Assembly (NCBI RefSeq): GCF_001999725.1
Contig: NZ_MDDP01000051.1
Span: forward strand, 19,886 to 83,885
DNA length: 64,000 bases
Direction: 5' to 3'
From: Cellulophaga omnivescoria
Lineage (GTDB): Bacteria; Bacteroidota; Bacteroidia; Flavobacteriales; Flavobacteriaceae
This document shows, piece by piece, positions 35,025-43,520 of this stretch (the stretch's first letter is position 1; each line of letters starts with the position of its first letter). The translations under genes and the position numbers were made by a program. The notes below the pieces were generated by a model. That model was not told where the DNA came from, did no database searches, and saw only the letters and a program-made list of their open reading frames with translations.

Positions 35025-37082
35025 ATGAAAAAAATATATTCGTTATTGGTTATAGCACTAATTGCTTTTAACCTACAAGCACAAGTAGACCGTAGTAAAA
35101 TGCCAGAGGCTGGTCCACTACCAGAAATAAATTTATCTGAACCACAACGTTTTGAACTTAAAAATGGATTAAAAGTTCTAGTTGTTGAAAACCATAAATT
35201 ACCAAGAGTTTCTATACAATTAATTATAGACAATCCTCCTGTTGCAGAAGGTAATAAAGCTGGTGTTAGCTCATTTGTATCTAGCTTACTAGGAAACGGC
35301 TCTAAATCTATCTCTAAAGACGATTTTAATGAAGAGCTAGACTTTATGGGAGCAAGTATGTCTTTTGGATCTGAAAGTGCTTCTGCATTTGCATTATCTA
35401 AATACTTTACTAGAATTGTAGAGCTAATGGCAGACGCAAGTATTAACCCTAACTTTACACAAGAAGAGTTTGACAAAGAAAAAGAAAAGATCTTAACTGG
35501 TTTAAAAGCAGATGAAAAAAACGTTTCTAGTATTGCTAGCAAAGTACAAAGCACTTTAGCTTACGGGCAAAAGCACCCTTATGGCGAGCAAGTAACAGAA
35601 GAAACTATTAACAACATTACCTTACAAGATGTAAAGCAATTTTATAACGATTATTTTGTACCTGCCAATGCATATATGGTTATAATTGGTGATGTAAATT
35701 TTAAAGAGGTTAAAAAGTTAATAAAAGAGAATTTTGTTGGCTGGACAAAAGCAACTCCTCCTTCTTTTTCTTTACCAACACCTAAAGATGTGCAGTACAC
35801 ACAAATTAACTTTGTTGATGCACCTAACGCAGTACAATCTGAAATAGCTGTAGAAAACTTAGTAAACCTTAAAAAGAACGACCCTGATTACCTTGCCGCA
35901 TTAATGGCTAACCGTATATTAGGTGGCGGCGGATCTGGTAGATTGTTCTTAAACCTAAGAGAAGACAAAGCATACACATATGGGTCCTACTCTAGTATTG
36001 GAAACGATAAAAACTCGGTATCTAGATTTAGAGCTTTTGCTAGCGTACGTAATGCTGTTACAGATAGTGCCGTTGTAGAAATTTTATCTGAAATTGATAA
36101 AATAGCCTCTACACCAGTTTCTGAAGAAGAACTTAGCGCAGCTAAGGCAGCTTACATAGGAAACTTTATTATGGCTTTAGAAAAACCTAGCACTATGGCT
36201 AACTACGCCCTAAACATAGAAACCGAAGGTTTAGACAAAGATTACTATAAAACTTACTTAGAAAAAGTAAATGCCATAACTGTTGCAGACGTAGAAAATG
36301 CTGCTAAAAAATATTTTAAATCTTCTAACGCTCGTATAGTGGTTACTGGTAAAGGAAGTGAAGTTTTAGAAAACCTAGAAAAAGTTACTTTTAAAGGCCA
36401 ATCTGTACCTGTTAAATATTTTGATAGATATGGAAACGCTGTTGAAAAACCTAAATATGATGTTGCTGTTCCTGAGGGTGTAGATGCAAACAAAGTATTA
36501 GCAGATTATATAGCTGCAATTGGCGGTAAAGCTAAATTAGAAAGCATAACATCTTATTACATAAAAGCTAAAGCAGCAGTACAAGGACAAGAGTTATTGT
36601 TAGAAATTAAAAAAACTACTAGCAATCAATTTATGCAAAATGTTAGTATGATGGGTAACTCTGTAAGTAAGCAAGTATTAGATGGTGACAGCGGATTTAT
36701 GGTTATTCAAGGTCGTAAAATGGATATGCAAGAGGCTCAAATATCTGCCATTAAAGCAGAATCTGCTCCTTTTCCAGAACTTAATTTTTTAAATGGTGAA
36801 GCAACTTTAAAGGGTATTGAAGATTTTGATGGCACTAAAGCCTATGTTGTTAAGTTTAACGATACAAAATCTGCAGCTTACAACACCAAAACAGGATTAA
36901 AAATTGCAGATATTACAACAACTCCACAAGGTAGCGCTACTATTAGCTACACAGACTACAAAGAAGTCTCTGGAGTGCAATTCCCTTTTATTTGGAAACA
37001 AGCAATGGGACCACAGAAGTTTGACTTTAACGTAACTGAAATAAAAGTTAACGAAGGTGTTACTGCTGAAGATTTTAAATAA
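35025..37082 (+). CDS. M16 family protein, non-catalytic partner with C-terminal extension
   Basis: A 685-residue exported protein (signal peptide to NLQAQ). The two M16 halves span about 40-460, but the place of HxxEH reads SSFVSSLLGNGS, so no zinc site remains; the RxxY pair for substrate binding seems kept (GGSGRLFLNLREDKAYTYG). About 220 residues follow that look like a LolA-type lipid-binding beta-sheet domain. The ATG at 35025, four bases after the previous stop, gives the signal peptide. Operon with the catalytic subunit. Confidence 0.88.
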   Translation: MKKIYSLLVIALIAFNLQAQVDRSKMPEAGPLPEINLSEPQRFELKNGLKVLVVENHKLPRVSIQLIIDNPPVAEGNKAGVSSFVSSLLGNGSKSISKDDFNEELDFMGASMSFGSESASAFALSKYFTRIVELMADASINPNFTQEEFDKEKEKILTGLKADEKNVSSIASKVQSTLAYGQKHPYGEQVTEETINNITLQDVKQFYNDYFVPANAYMVIIGDVNFKEVKKLIKENFVGWTKATPPSFSLPTPKDVQYTQINFVDAPNAVQSEIAVENLVNLKKNDPDYLAALMANRILGGGGSGRLFLNLREDKAYTYGSYSSIGNDKNSVSRFRAFASVRNAVTDSAVVEILSEIDKIASTPVSEEELSAAKAAYIGNFIMALEKPSTMANYALNIETEGLDKDYYKTYLEKVNAITVADVENAAKKYFKSSNARIVVTGKGSEVLENLEKVTFKGQSVPVKYFDRYGNAVEKPKYDVAVPEGVDANKVLADYIAAIGGKAKLESITSYYIKAKAAVQGQELLLEIKKTTSNQFMQNVSMMGNSVSKQVLDGDSGFMVIQGRKMDMQEAQISAIKAESAPFPELNFLNGEATLKGIEDFDGTKAYVVKFNDTKSAAYNTKTGLKIADITTTPQGSATISYTDYKEVSGVQFPFIWKQAMGPQKFDFNVTEIKVNEGVTAEDFK

Positions 37083-37103
37083 TGCACTAGATATTAAATT
37101 TAT

Positions 37104-37138
37104 AAAGCTGTCTAAATTATTTTAGACAGCTTTTTTTT
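37104..37138 (+). terminator. terminator of the M16 operon
   Basis: A 13-bp perfect stem (AAAGCTGTCTAAA, 37104-37116, with 37121-37133) with loop TTAT and eight T. Confidence 0.92.
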
Positions 37139-37194
37139 ATGATTTTATTTAGATTAACCGTTCAAATTTTAAGAACTAAAAAATTAAAAATTAG

Positions 37195-37202
37195 TACTTT
37201 TG
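37195..37202 (+). promoter_or_regulatory. promoter -7 box of the HMA lipoprotein gene
   Basis: TACTTTTG fits TAnnTTTG, 24 bases before the ATG at 37227. Confidence 0.6.
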
Positions 37203-37226
37203 TAACCTATTATAACACCTATTAAT

Positions 37227-37616
37227 ATGAAACTTATAAAAAATATTAGTCTGGCTCTTGTTGCTTTTTTAGCATTATTAGGATCTTGTAAAGAAAACAA
37301 GACAGAACCAGAAGTGGTTACGGTTAACAATACAGTTGCTAAAGAAAAAACTAAAGTATTTGCTGATAATGCTGAGTTTAGTAAAGCCGAATTTACAATT
37401 AAAGGTATGACGTGCCAAATTGGATGCGCCGCTACAATTGAAAAAAAATTAGCTAAAATGGAAGGTGTAAAATCTGCCACTGTTTCTTTTGATAAAGAGT
37501 TGGCTATTGTAGAGTACGACACTAATTCTGTTACGCCAGAAGATTTAACTAAAACGGTAACATCTGCCGCTTCTGGAGATATTTACACTGTTGAAAATAT
37601 GCACACAGCAGAATAA
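37227..37616 (+). CDS. heavy-metal-associated domain lipoprotein
   Basis: A 129-residue lipoprotein (lipobox LGSC, Cys21) with one HMA domain (about 54-125). The metal motif is GMTCQIGC, with Cys63 and Cys67 three residues apart, where copper chaperones have CxxC. It probably binds Cu(I) or another soft metal in the envelope. Monocistronic between two terminators; no metal ATPase or regulator is adjacent. Confidence 0.88.
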   Translation: MKLIKNISLALVAFLALLGSCKENKTEPEVVTVNNTVAKEKTKVFADNAEFSKAEFTIKGMTCQIGCAATIEKKLAKMEGVKSATVSFDKELAIVEYDTNSVTPEDLTKTVTSAASGDIYTVENMHTAE

Positions 37617-37638
37617 AAAAATCTCTTATAACATATTA

Positions 37639-37675
37639 AAAAAGCCAATATCTATTAGTAGATATTGGCTTTTTT
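37639..37675. terminator. bidirectional terminator
   Basis: A stem of about 16 bp (AAAAAGCCAATATCTA with its complement) and a 4-base loop lies between the convergent HMA lipoprotein and gldD genes; A and T runs flank it. Confidence 0.9.
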
Positions 37676-37700
37676 AAATTTAGTATTTAACAAAAACAAT

Positions 37701-38258
37701 CTAGTTTATCCAACGCAGAGTTTCCATAATTTTTCTAATATCTTCCTGTAAATAAACGGCCGCAGGTAAAATAGAATCGTAATTGGGTTTTACAGAAAAA
37801 TAAAGCGACCCTGTTAAAAAATGCTCTGTACTATCTGTTACATAAAACTGAGATTGAGAAGCCGCATCTCCCTTTACATCGTAAAACATACCATATACCT
37901 TTGCATCAGGGTTAACAAAAGGTTGCTCTAATATATTATCTGCTTTTGCTGCGTGCTCATAAGATAATTTTTGAGCGTCAGACAACAACTGACTTAAGTT
38001 ACCTTCTACAGGCTTGTAACTTAAAAAAATTGCACCATTCATTTTTGGATATTCTATGGTAACAGCACTTTCGTTGGTTTTTTTAACACGCCCTATGGCA
38101 TTGTAACTAAAAGTATATTTGGAGGCTGCAAAGTCTACAGCAGTACTATCAGGATACTCCAAACGTAGCATAGCCTTTGGCTTAGGCAAAGCTTCTTCCT
38201 TACAGCTTACCAACAAAACACCAAAAACAATTATTAAAAAAATATATTTACGCATCAT
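37701..38258 (-). CDS. gldD: gliding motility lipoprotein GldD
   Basis: A 185-residue lipoprotein (LVSC, Cys19) that matches GldD, one of the Gld proteins needed for gliding and linked to type IX secretion in Flavobacterium. Marks are AMLRLEYP, IGRVKKTNESAVTIEYPKMN, and the C-terminal IRKIMETLRWIN. Exact role is unknown. It overlaps the end of gldE by 11 bases; the second ATG, at 38255, is an equal alternative. Last gene of the mutY-ssb-gldE-gldD run. Confidence 0.93.
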   Translation of the reverse strand: MMRKYIFLIIVFGVLLVSCKEEALPKPKAMLRLEYPDSTAVDFAASKYTFSYNAIGRVKKTNESAVTIEYPKMNGAIFLSYKPVEGNLSQLLSDAQKLSYEHAAKADNILEQPFVNPDAKVYGMFYDVKGDAASQSQFYVTDSTEHFLTGSLYFSVKPNYDSILPAAVYLQEDIRKIMETLRWIN

Positions 38259-39579
38259 TAGGCAGCATTACTTTTATTTGTTTTAATCTTTTTTTATCTA
38301 AACTCTCTACCACAAATTGGTAATTTTTAAACAATACTTTTTCTCCTCTTTTAGGAAAACTTCCTGCTATTTCTAACACAAAGCCAGCTATTGTTTCAGA
38401 TTCTCCTTTTTGCTCTTCAAAATCATCTTCATCTTCAGTGATACGAGCAACACGGTAAAACTCCTTTAATGTAGTTTTACCATCAAACACAAAAGTTAAA
38501 TCATCTATTTTAGAAAAAACCAAATCTTCATCATCAAACTCATCACTAATATCTCCTACAATTTCTTCAATAATATCTTCTAAAGTAACAATACCAGATG
38601 TACCACCATACTCATCTACAACAACTGCCAAATGGTTTTTCTTTTCTTGAAATTCCTTTAGCAAATCATCTAACTTTTTATTTTCTGGAACAAAATAAGG
38701 TTCTCTCAAAAGAGTAACCCAATTAAATGCTTTACGGTCTATATAAGGCAATAAATCTTTTACATAAAGTACGCCTTTTACATTGTCTACGTTTTCTTCA
38801 TAAACAGGAATCCTAGAATATCCTTTTTGCTTTATTTCCTCTACAACCTCTAAAAATTTTAGCTCTGTATCTAGCGCAAAAATATCTATTCTGGGCCTCA
38901 TTACCTGCTTTGTATCTGTATTACCAAAAGATACAATACCTTCTAATATTTTTTGTTCTTCTTTAGTGGTATCATCTTCCGAGGTCATTTCTAATGCCTG
39001 TGATAAATGATCTACACTTAAACTGGACTTTTGTTTTCCTAATTTGTTATGTAAAAACAAAGTTACAGAACGCATTGGTGTACTTAACGGAGTAAAAATA
39101 ACATCTAAAAAGCGTAAGGGAAATGCCATAAAATGGGCAAACTGCACTCTATTTCTATTCGCATAAACTTTAGGCATAATTTCACCAAACATTAAAATTA
39201 AAAAGGTAGCCAAAACCACTTCTAGTAAAAACCTAACAGATATTAGGTCTAAAATTTTATAGGTAATGCTTGAAAAAATAACATCTCCAATAGCACTAAA
39301 TAAAAGCACTATTCCAATATTTATAGCATTATTTGCTATGAGTATAGTTGCTAATAATTTTTTAGGCTTGTGCAATAATTTAATTACAGATTCTCCTTTT
39401 GTGGTTTTTGCTTCACCTATAGTATTAATATCTGTTGCAGACAAGCCAAAAAACGCCACCTCTGCTCCAGAAATTAAGGCAGACAATAGCAATAGTACAA
39501 TTAGCACCAACAACTTGGTTATTAAAGCGCCATCAAAAACAATTGCATTTAACAGTAAAATAAGGGGGTCAGGATCCAA
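38248..39579 (-). CDS. gldE: gliding motility-associated protein GldE (CNNM/CorC type)
   Basis: A 443-residue membrane protein: a CNNM/DUF21 domain with four hydrophobic segments (about 18-160), a pair of CBS domains (about 205-330, IDIFALDTELKFLEVVEEI and LAVVVDEYGGTSGIVTLEDI) and a C-terminal CorC_HlyC domain (about 355-440). The build is that of magnesium-efflux-type proteins. GldE is named for its link with GldD, with which it overlaps here. The start lies 19 bases after ssb. Confidence 0.93.
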   Translation of the reverse strand: MDPDPLILLLNAIVFDGALITKLLVLIVLLLLSALISGAEVAFFGLSATDINTIGEAKTTKGESVIKLLHKPKKLLATILIANNAINIGIVLLFSAIGDVIFSSITYKILDLISVRFLLEVVLATFLILMFGEIMPKVYANRNRVQFAHFMAFPLRFLDVIFTPLSTPMRSVTLFLHNKLGKQKSSLSVDHLSQALEMTSEDDTTKEEQKILEGIVSFGNTDTKQVMRPRIDIFALDTELKFLEVVEEIKQKGYSRIPVYEENVDNVKGVLYVKDLLPYIDRKAFNWVTLLREPYFVPENKKLDDLLKEFQEKKNHLAVVVDEYGGTSGIVTLEDIIEEIVGDISDEFDDEDLVFSKIDDLTFVFDGKTTLKEFYRVARITEDEDDFEEQKGESETIAGFVLEIAGSFPKRGEKVLFKNYQFVVESLDKKRLKQIKVMLPNDA

Positions 39580-39598
39580 TAATTAAATTTTAGTTGTA

Positions 39599-40096
39599 TT
39601 AAAAAGGTAAATCATCATCTTCTTCTGGCTCACTAGGAGCTGCGTTATTTTGTTGTGCAGCCACATTTTGTTGTTGTTGTTGTTGTTGTGCTGCTTGCTG
39701 TTTTTGTTGCTGTTGTGCGGGCTGCGCTGGGTTATTCTGCGCATTATTCATACTTTCTTGTTTTGTAGACAAAAATGTAAAATCTTGCACGTGTACTTCT
39801 GTTGCATAACGTGTAGTACCATCTTCTGCTTGCCACTGTCTATTTTTAAGTCTACCCTCTACATATATTTTATCTCCTTTGCTTAAATATTTTTCGCAAA
39901 TTTCTGCAGCTTTATTACGCACTACAACATTGTGCCAATCTGTATTTGTAACACGCTCACCTGTTTGTTTATTTGTGTAGGTTTCATTTGTTGCTATAGG
40001 AAATCTTCCTATACAATTTCCTCCTTCAAAATAGTGCATTTTTACTGCATCTCCTAAATGCCCAATTAGCATTACTTTGTTTAACGTACCACTCAT
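39599..40096 (-). CDS. ssb: single-stranded DNA-binding protein
   Basis: A 165-residue SSB: OB fold (about 1-108, MSGTLNKVMLIGHLGDAV, NTDWHNVVV), a linker almost wholly of Gln, Ala and Asn (about 115-155), and the acidic tip DDDLPF that recruits repair and replication proteins. The Gln run is coded by pure CAA repeats. It lies between mutY and gldE on the same strand. Confidence 0.97.
   Translation of the reverse strand: MSGTLNKVMLIGHLGDAVKMHYFEGGNCIGRFPIATNETYTNKQTGERVTNTDWHNVVVRNKAAEICEKYLSKGDKIYVEGRLKNRQWQAEDGTTRYATEVHVQDFTFLSTKQESMNNAQNNPAQPAQQQQKQQAAQQQQQQQNVAAQQNNAAPSEPEEDDDLPF
39668..39688. repeat. trinucleotide repeat inside ssb
   Basis: Seven exact TTG units (CAA on the coding strand) code for the Gln run of the SSB linker. 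A change in unit number would keep the frame. Confidence 0.9.
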
Positions 40097-40130
40097 AATT
40101 TTGTTATATTAAAATCAAAAATACAAAAAT

Positions 40131-41156
40131 TTACAATGTTTTTATGTAGTCTGCTATTAAAACAGGTACAGGATATTTTTTAAGTTCAGAAAAAGCGATT
40201 CCGTCTTCCAAAATAGCATTTGTATGGAGTATCCAAAAATGAGTATATAAATGTTGATGCGATAATTTATGCACAATTGCATCCTTATTATATAAGGTAA
40301 AACTTTTAACCTCTACTTTTGGTAATACTTTAGCATAAAGCTCCTTTATATTGGTTTCATTAACCTCATCTTCCAACAAAGGAAACTCATATAAATTTTG
40401 CCAAATACCTTTACCTTTTCGTTGTTGTAACATTGTGTTACCAACAGCATCTACAACAACCAAATAATTAAAATTACGTTTTTTAATCTTTGTTTTTTTT
40501 AGTTTGATGGGCAATGTACTAACCAAGTTTTTTTCTAACGCCACACAGCTGCTACTTAAAGGACACGTATTGCAATTTGGCTTTTTAGGCGAACATTGCA
40601 ATGCTCCAAACTCCATTATACCCTGGTTATAATCTCTAATATTAGAAGTATGCATTACTTCTGTAGCTAATTTTTTAAAGTATTTAATACCCTCTGTACT
40701 ATTAATAGGTAAGTCTACACCATAATACCTTGCTAAAACCCTATACACATTACCATCTACAACAGCTTGTTGCTCATTAAAAGAAATAGATGCAATAGCA
40801 CTTGCTGTGTAATCTCCCACTCCTTTAAGTTTTACCAACTCCTTATATGTATTAGGAAACTCTCCGTTTAAATTATTTACGATGTGTTTTGCGGTAAAAT
40901 GAAGGTTTCTTGCCCTAGAATAATACCCTAAACCTTGCCATAATTTTAAAACTTTTTCTTCCGAAGCGTTTGCTAAATCAAAAATTGTAGGAAAATGTTT
41001 TTCAAAACTTAAATAATAAGACGTACCTTGAGCAACTCTTGTTTGTTGGAGCATAATTTCTGAAAGCCATATTTTATAAGGGTTTACAGTGTTTCTCCAC
41101 GGTAAAGAGCGTTTATTTAGGGTATACCAATCAAGAATTTTTTGGGAAAAAGTCAT
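40131..41156 (-). CDS. mutY: A/G-specific adenine glycosylase
   Basis: Removes adenine paired with 8-oxoguanine. Helix-hairpin-helix with LKGVGDYTASAIAS and the catalytic Asp in QAVVDGNVYRVLAR; the [4Fe-4S] cluster cysteines are in CSPKKPNCNTCPLSSSC; a C-terminal NUDIX-like domain follows. The start MTFSQKILDWY (41156) is right because the frame upstream overlaps the promoter. 341 residues. First of the mutY-ssb-gldE-gldD set; divergent from the HU gene. Confidence 0.95.
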   Translation of the reverse strand: MTFSQKILDWYTLNKRSLPWRNTVNPYKIWLSEIMLQQTRVAQGTSYYLSFEKHFPTIFDLANASEEKVLKLWQGLGYYSRARNLHFTAKHIVNNLNGEFPNTYKELVKLKGVGDYTASAIASISFNEQQAVVDGNVYRVLARYYGVDLPINSTEGIKYFKKLATEVMHTSNIRDYNQGIMEFGALQCSPKKPNCNTCPLSSSCVALEKNLVSTLPIKLKKTKIKKRNFNYLVVVDAVGNTMLQQRKGKGIWQNLYEFPLLEDEVNETNIKELYAKVLPKVEVKSFTLYNKDAIVHKLSHQHLYTHFWILHTNAILEDGIAFSELKKYPVPVLIADYIKTL

Positions 41157-41174
41157 CAAATAAATAATAATAAA

Positions 41175-41182
41175 CAAAAGTA
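41175..41182 (-). promoter_or_regulatory. promoter -7 box of mutY
   Basis: TACTTTTG on the minus strand, 18 bases upstream of the ATG at 41156. Confidence 0.6.
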
Positions 41183-41237
41183 CAGGTTTATATACTTAAA
41201 ATTAAGTCTATTAACGTAAAAGAATAAATTTAATTTA

Positions 41238-41245
41238 TATATTTG
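41238..41245 (+). promoter_or_regulatory. promoter -7 box of the HU gene
   Basis: TATATTTG fits TAnnTTTG, 36 bases before the ATG at 41282. Confidence 0.6.
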
Positions 41246-41281
41246 CAACCCGAAAAAACAAGGACATAATATATACTGACA

Positions 41282-41572
41282 ATGACGAAAGCAGATATCG
41301 TATCGAAAATCTCAGATAAACTGGGTATTGAAAAAGGAGATGTACAGGCTACTGTTGAAACTTTTATGGAAGAGGTTAAAACTTCATTAGAAAATGGAGA
41401 TAATGTTTACCTAAGAGGTTTTGGTAGTTTTATTATTAAAACAAGAGCAGAAAAAACTGGTAGAAATATTTCTAAAAATACTACCATAAAAATACCAGCT
41501 CATAACATCCCTGCATTTAAACCTGCAAAGGTTTTTGTTGAAGGTGTTAAGAGTAACGTACAAGTAAAATAA
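41282..41572 (+). CDS. hup: HU family DNA-binding protein
   Basis: A 96-residue HU/IHF-type protein that bends and packs DNA as a dimer. MTKADIVSKISDKLG, the turn GFGSFIIKTRAEKTGRN and IPAHNIPAFKPAKVF are diagnostic. It is divergent from mutY and 29 bases upstream of the small basic protein gene, so both may share a transcript that ends at the palindrome at 41682. Confidence 0.95.
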   Translation: MTKADIVSKISDKLGIEKGDVQATVETFMEEVKTSLENGDNVYLRGFGSFIIKTRAEKTGRNISKNTTIKIPAHNIPAFKPAKVFVEGVKSNVQVK

Positions 41573-41601
41573 AATATAATATTAATTAAAAAGTAGATTT
41601 T

Positions 41602-41691
41602 ATGCCTAGTGGTAAGAAAAGAAAAAGACATAAGGTAGCTACTCACAAGCGCAAGAAGCGTAGAAGAGCTAACCGACACAAGAAAAAGTAG
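41602..41691 (+). CDS. 29-residue very basic protein
   Basis: An ATG frame of 29 codons begins MPSGKKRKRHK and ends RRANRHKKK; more than half of the residues are Lys, Arg or His. I recall the same short protein in front of rng in other Flavobacteriia. Its make-up suggests binding to rRNA or to the ribosome, perhaps as a small ribosomal protein, but I cannot name it. The stop codon lies inside a 30-base palindrome. The frame is too short for most gene finders. Confidence 0.75.
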   Translation: MPSGKKRKRHKVATHKRKKRRRANRHKKK

Positions 41692-41711
41692 TTGTTAACA
41701 ACTACTTTTTC
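41682..41711 (+). terminator. palindrome over the stop of the 29-residue gene
   Basis: A perfect 30-base palindrome (15-bp arms, no spacer) runs from inside the last codons through the TAG and is followed by GTTTTAAAA. Its 3' arm ends in CTACTTTTTC. It probably ends the HU-small protein transcript or makes a stable 3' end before rng. Confidence 0.75.
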
Positions 41712-41759
41712 GTTTTAAAAAACGTTCATTGACATAGAGATTCTAACGAAAGAATTTCA

Positions 41760-41824
41760 GCGGGTAATACTGCCCGCACAACTATTGTTTAATCCATTTA
41801 ACTCTCCTGTATACACAGGTAGAG
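41760..41824 (+). promoter_or_regulatory. two hairpins in the rng leader
   Basis: Hairpin one: GCGGG (41760-41764) with CCCGC (41773-41777). Hairpin two: CTCTCCTGT (41802-41810) with ACAGG and AGAG (41815-41824), one bulged base. Both lie just before the start of RNase G. RNase E of E. coli controls its own mRNA through such a leader; the same here would be inference. Confidence 0.45.
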
Positions 41825-41844
41825 CTAAATAAAAATTGATTCAG

Positions 41845-43395
41845 GTGAATAAAGAATTAATCGTAAGATCTGGTTCTAACGCTGTCGATTTTGCCTTAAC
41901 TAAGGACGGAAAACTAATAGAACTTCACAAAGAAGAAGACAACAACAATTTTTCTGTTGGCGATATATTTCTTGCCAAAATTAGAAAACCTGTTACAGGT
42001 CTTAACGCTGCATTTGTAGATGTTGGTTATGAAAAAGATGCTTTTTTGCACTATCATGACTTGGGTCCGCAGTTATCTTCTATGCTGAAATTCGTAAAAG
42101 GAGCAAGTACAGGAAAATTAAAAGATTTTTCTTTAAAAGATTTTCCTTTTGAAAAAGATATTGATAAAGATGGTAGCATTAATGATGTTATAAAATCTAA
42201 TCAATCCTTATTAGTACAAATTGTAAAAGAACCTATCTCTACCAAAGGACCAAGAATTAGCTCTGAGCTTTCATTAGCTGGGCGATACGTGGTTATGGTA
42301 CCATTTTCTGATAGAGTTTCTGTTTCGCAAAAAATAGAAAGTAAAGAAGAAAAAGAAAGGTTAAAAAGACTTGTAAGAAGCATTAAACCCAAAGGATTTG
42401 GTGTTATTATAAGAACCGTTGCCGAAGGCAAAAAAGTTGCAGAGCTAGACAAAGATCTAGAAAACTTACTGACCAAATGGACAGTAATGTGTGAAAAATT
42501 GTATAAAGCACCTCACCCATCTAAAGTACTAGTGGAGCTAAACAGAGCATCATCTATACTTAGAGACGTATTTAACGACACCTTTACAGGAATACATGTT
42601 GACGATACTACGCTTTACAATGAAATAAAAGATTATGTGCAAGAAATTGCACCAAAGAAAGAATCTATTGTAAAATTATATGAGTCTTCTGTACCAATTT
42701 TTGAGAAATTTGGAATAGAAAGACAAATTAAAACTTCATTTGGTAGAACTGCCTCTATGAGTAAAGGCGCCTATTTGATAATAGAACATACTGAAGCCCT
42801 ACACGTTATAGATGTAAACAGTGGCAACAGATCTAATAAGGCAAAAAACCAAGAAGACACAGCATTAGAGGTAAATATGATTTCTGCCACAGAAATAGCC
42901 AGACAATTGCGCTTACGCGATATGGGAGGTATTATTGTTGTAGATTTTATAGATATGGGCAAGCCAGATCATAGAAAAAAACTTTTTGATCATCTACGCG
43001 ATGAAATGAAAGATGACAGAGCCAAACATAAAATTTTACCACCAAGTAAATTTGGACTTATTCAAATAACAAGACAAAGAGTAAGACCAGAAAGAAATAT
43101 TAAAACAATGGAAAAAAACCCTAGCGGCGTAAATGGCGCAGAGGTAGAAGCTCCAATAGTTTTAATAGACAAGATTAAATCCGATTTAGAAAAACTACTA
43201 AACGGCCCTGCAAAAGACAACGATGTTATTCTACACATACATCCGTTTATTGCAGCATATCTTACAAAAGGATTACAATCCATTCGTTTCAAGTGGTTTA
43301 TGGAATATAAAAAATGGGTTAAAGTGCAACCTAGAGACGCTTACACGTATCTAGAATATCGCTTTAAAAACAAAAAAGGTAAAACCATATATTAG
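41845..43395 (+). CDS. rng: ribonuclease E/G family endonuclease
   Basis: RNase G-type endoribonuclease of 516 residues for mRNA decay and rRNA maturation. An S1 domain (about 35-125, NAAFVDVGYEKDAFLHYHD) is followed by the RNase H-like and DNase-I-like parts; the metal ligands are in HVIDVNSGNR and VVDFIDM. KILPPSKFGLIQITRQRVRP is the usual next motif. No long RNase E C-terminus. I chose GTG at 41845 (VNKELIVRSG) because homologues begin there with MNKEL; the frame opens at a TTG nine bases earlier. Confidence 0.94.
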   Translation: MNKELIVRSGSNAVDFALTKDGKLIELHKEEDNNNFSVGDIFLAKIRKPVTGLNAAFVDVGYEKDAFLHYHDLGPQLSSMLKFVKGASTGKLKDFSLKDFPFEKDIDKDGSINDVIKSNQSLLVQIVKEPISTKGPRISSELSLAGRYVVMVPFSDRVSVSQKIESKEEKERLKRLVRSIKPKGFGVIIRTVAEGKKVAELDKDLENLLTKWTVMCEKLYKAPHPSKVLVELNRASSILRDVFNDTFTGIHVDDTTLYNEIKDYVQEIAPKKESIVKLYESSVPIFEKFGIERQIKTSFGRTASMSKGAYLIIEHTEALHVIDVNSGNRSNKAKNQEDTALEVNMISATEIARQLRLRDMGGIIVVDFIDMGKPDHRKKLFDHLRDEMKDDRAKHKILPPSKFGLIQITRQRVRPERNIKTMEKNPSGVNGAEVEAPIVLIDKIKSDLEKLLNGPAKDNDVILHIHPFIAAYLTKGLQSIRFKWFMEYKKWVKVQPRDAYTYLEYRFKNKKGKTIY

Positions 43396-43424
43396 AATAT
43401 ACCTTTACATAAAAAACGGTTTGT

Positions 43425-43459
43425 TATATAGATCTTTAAAAAACCAAAAGACCTATATA
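43425..43459 (+). promoter_or_regulatory. AT-rich hairpin after rng
   Basis: TATATAG-a-TCTTT pairs with AAAGA-c-CTATATA around a 9-base loop, just before the terminator. No U run follows on the + strand; it may protect the 3' end of the rng mRNA. Confidence 0.4.
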
Positions 43460-43467
43460 AAAAAAGC

Positions 43468-43502
43468 AAAAAGCGACCTCAGCAATGGGGTCGCTTTTTT
43501 TG
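43468..43502 (+). terminator. terminator of rng
   Basis: The stem AAAAAGCGACC pairs with GGTCGCTTTTT around a 10-base loop, with seven T at its end. The recX promoter begins seven bases further on. Confidence 0.9.
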
Positions 43503-43508
43503 TTTACG

Positions 43509-43516
43509 TACATTTG
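43509..43516 (+). promoter_or_regulatory. promoter -7 box close to the recX start
   Basis: TACATTTG lies four bases before the ATG at 43521, so the recX mRNA should be leaderless. Confidence 0.6.
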
Positions 43517-43520
43517 TAAT

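Noticed and set aside
34994..35554. 186-codon minus-strand frame over the M16 genes
   Set aside because: Antisense to two good M16 genes, no start context and low-complexity composition.
37381..37616. HMA protein as part of a copper-export operon
   Set aside because: It is transcribed alone between two terminators and no metal ATPase or regulator is adjacent.
39668..39730. Possible CRISPR-like or tandem repeat
   Set aside because: It is a short trinucleotide repeat coding for Gln in SSB, with no spacers.
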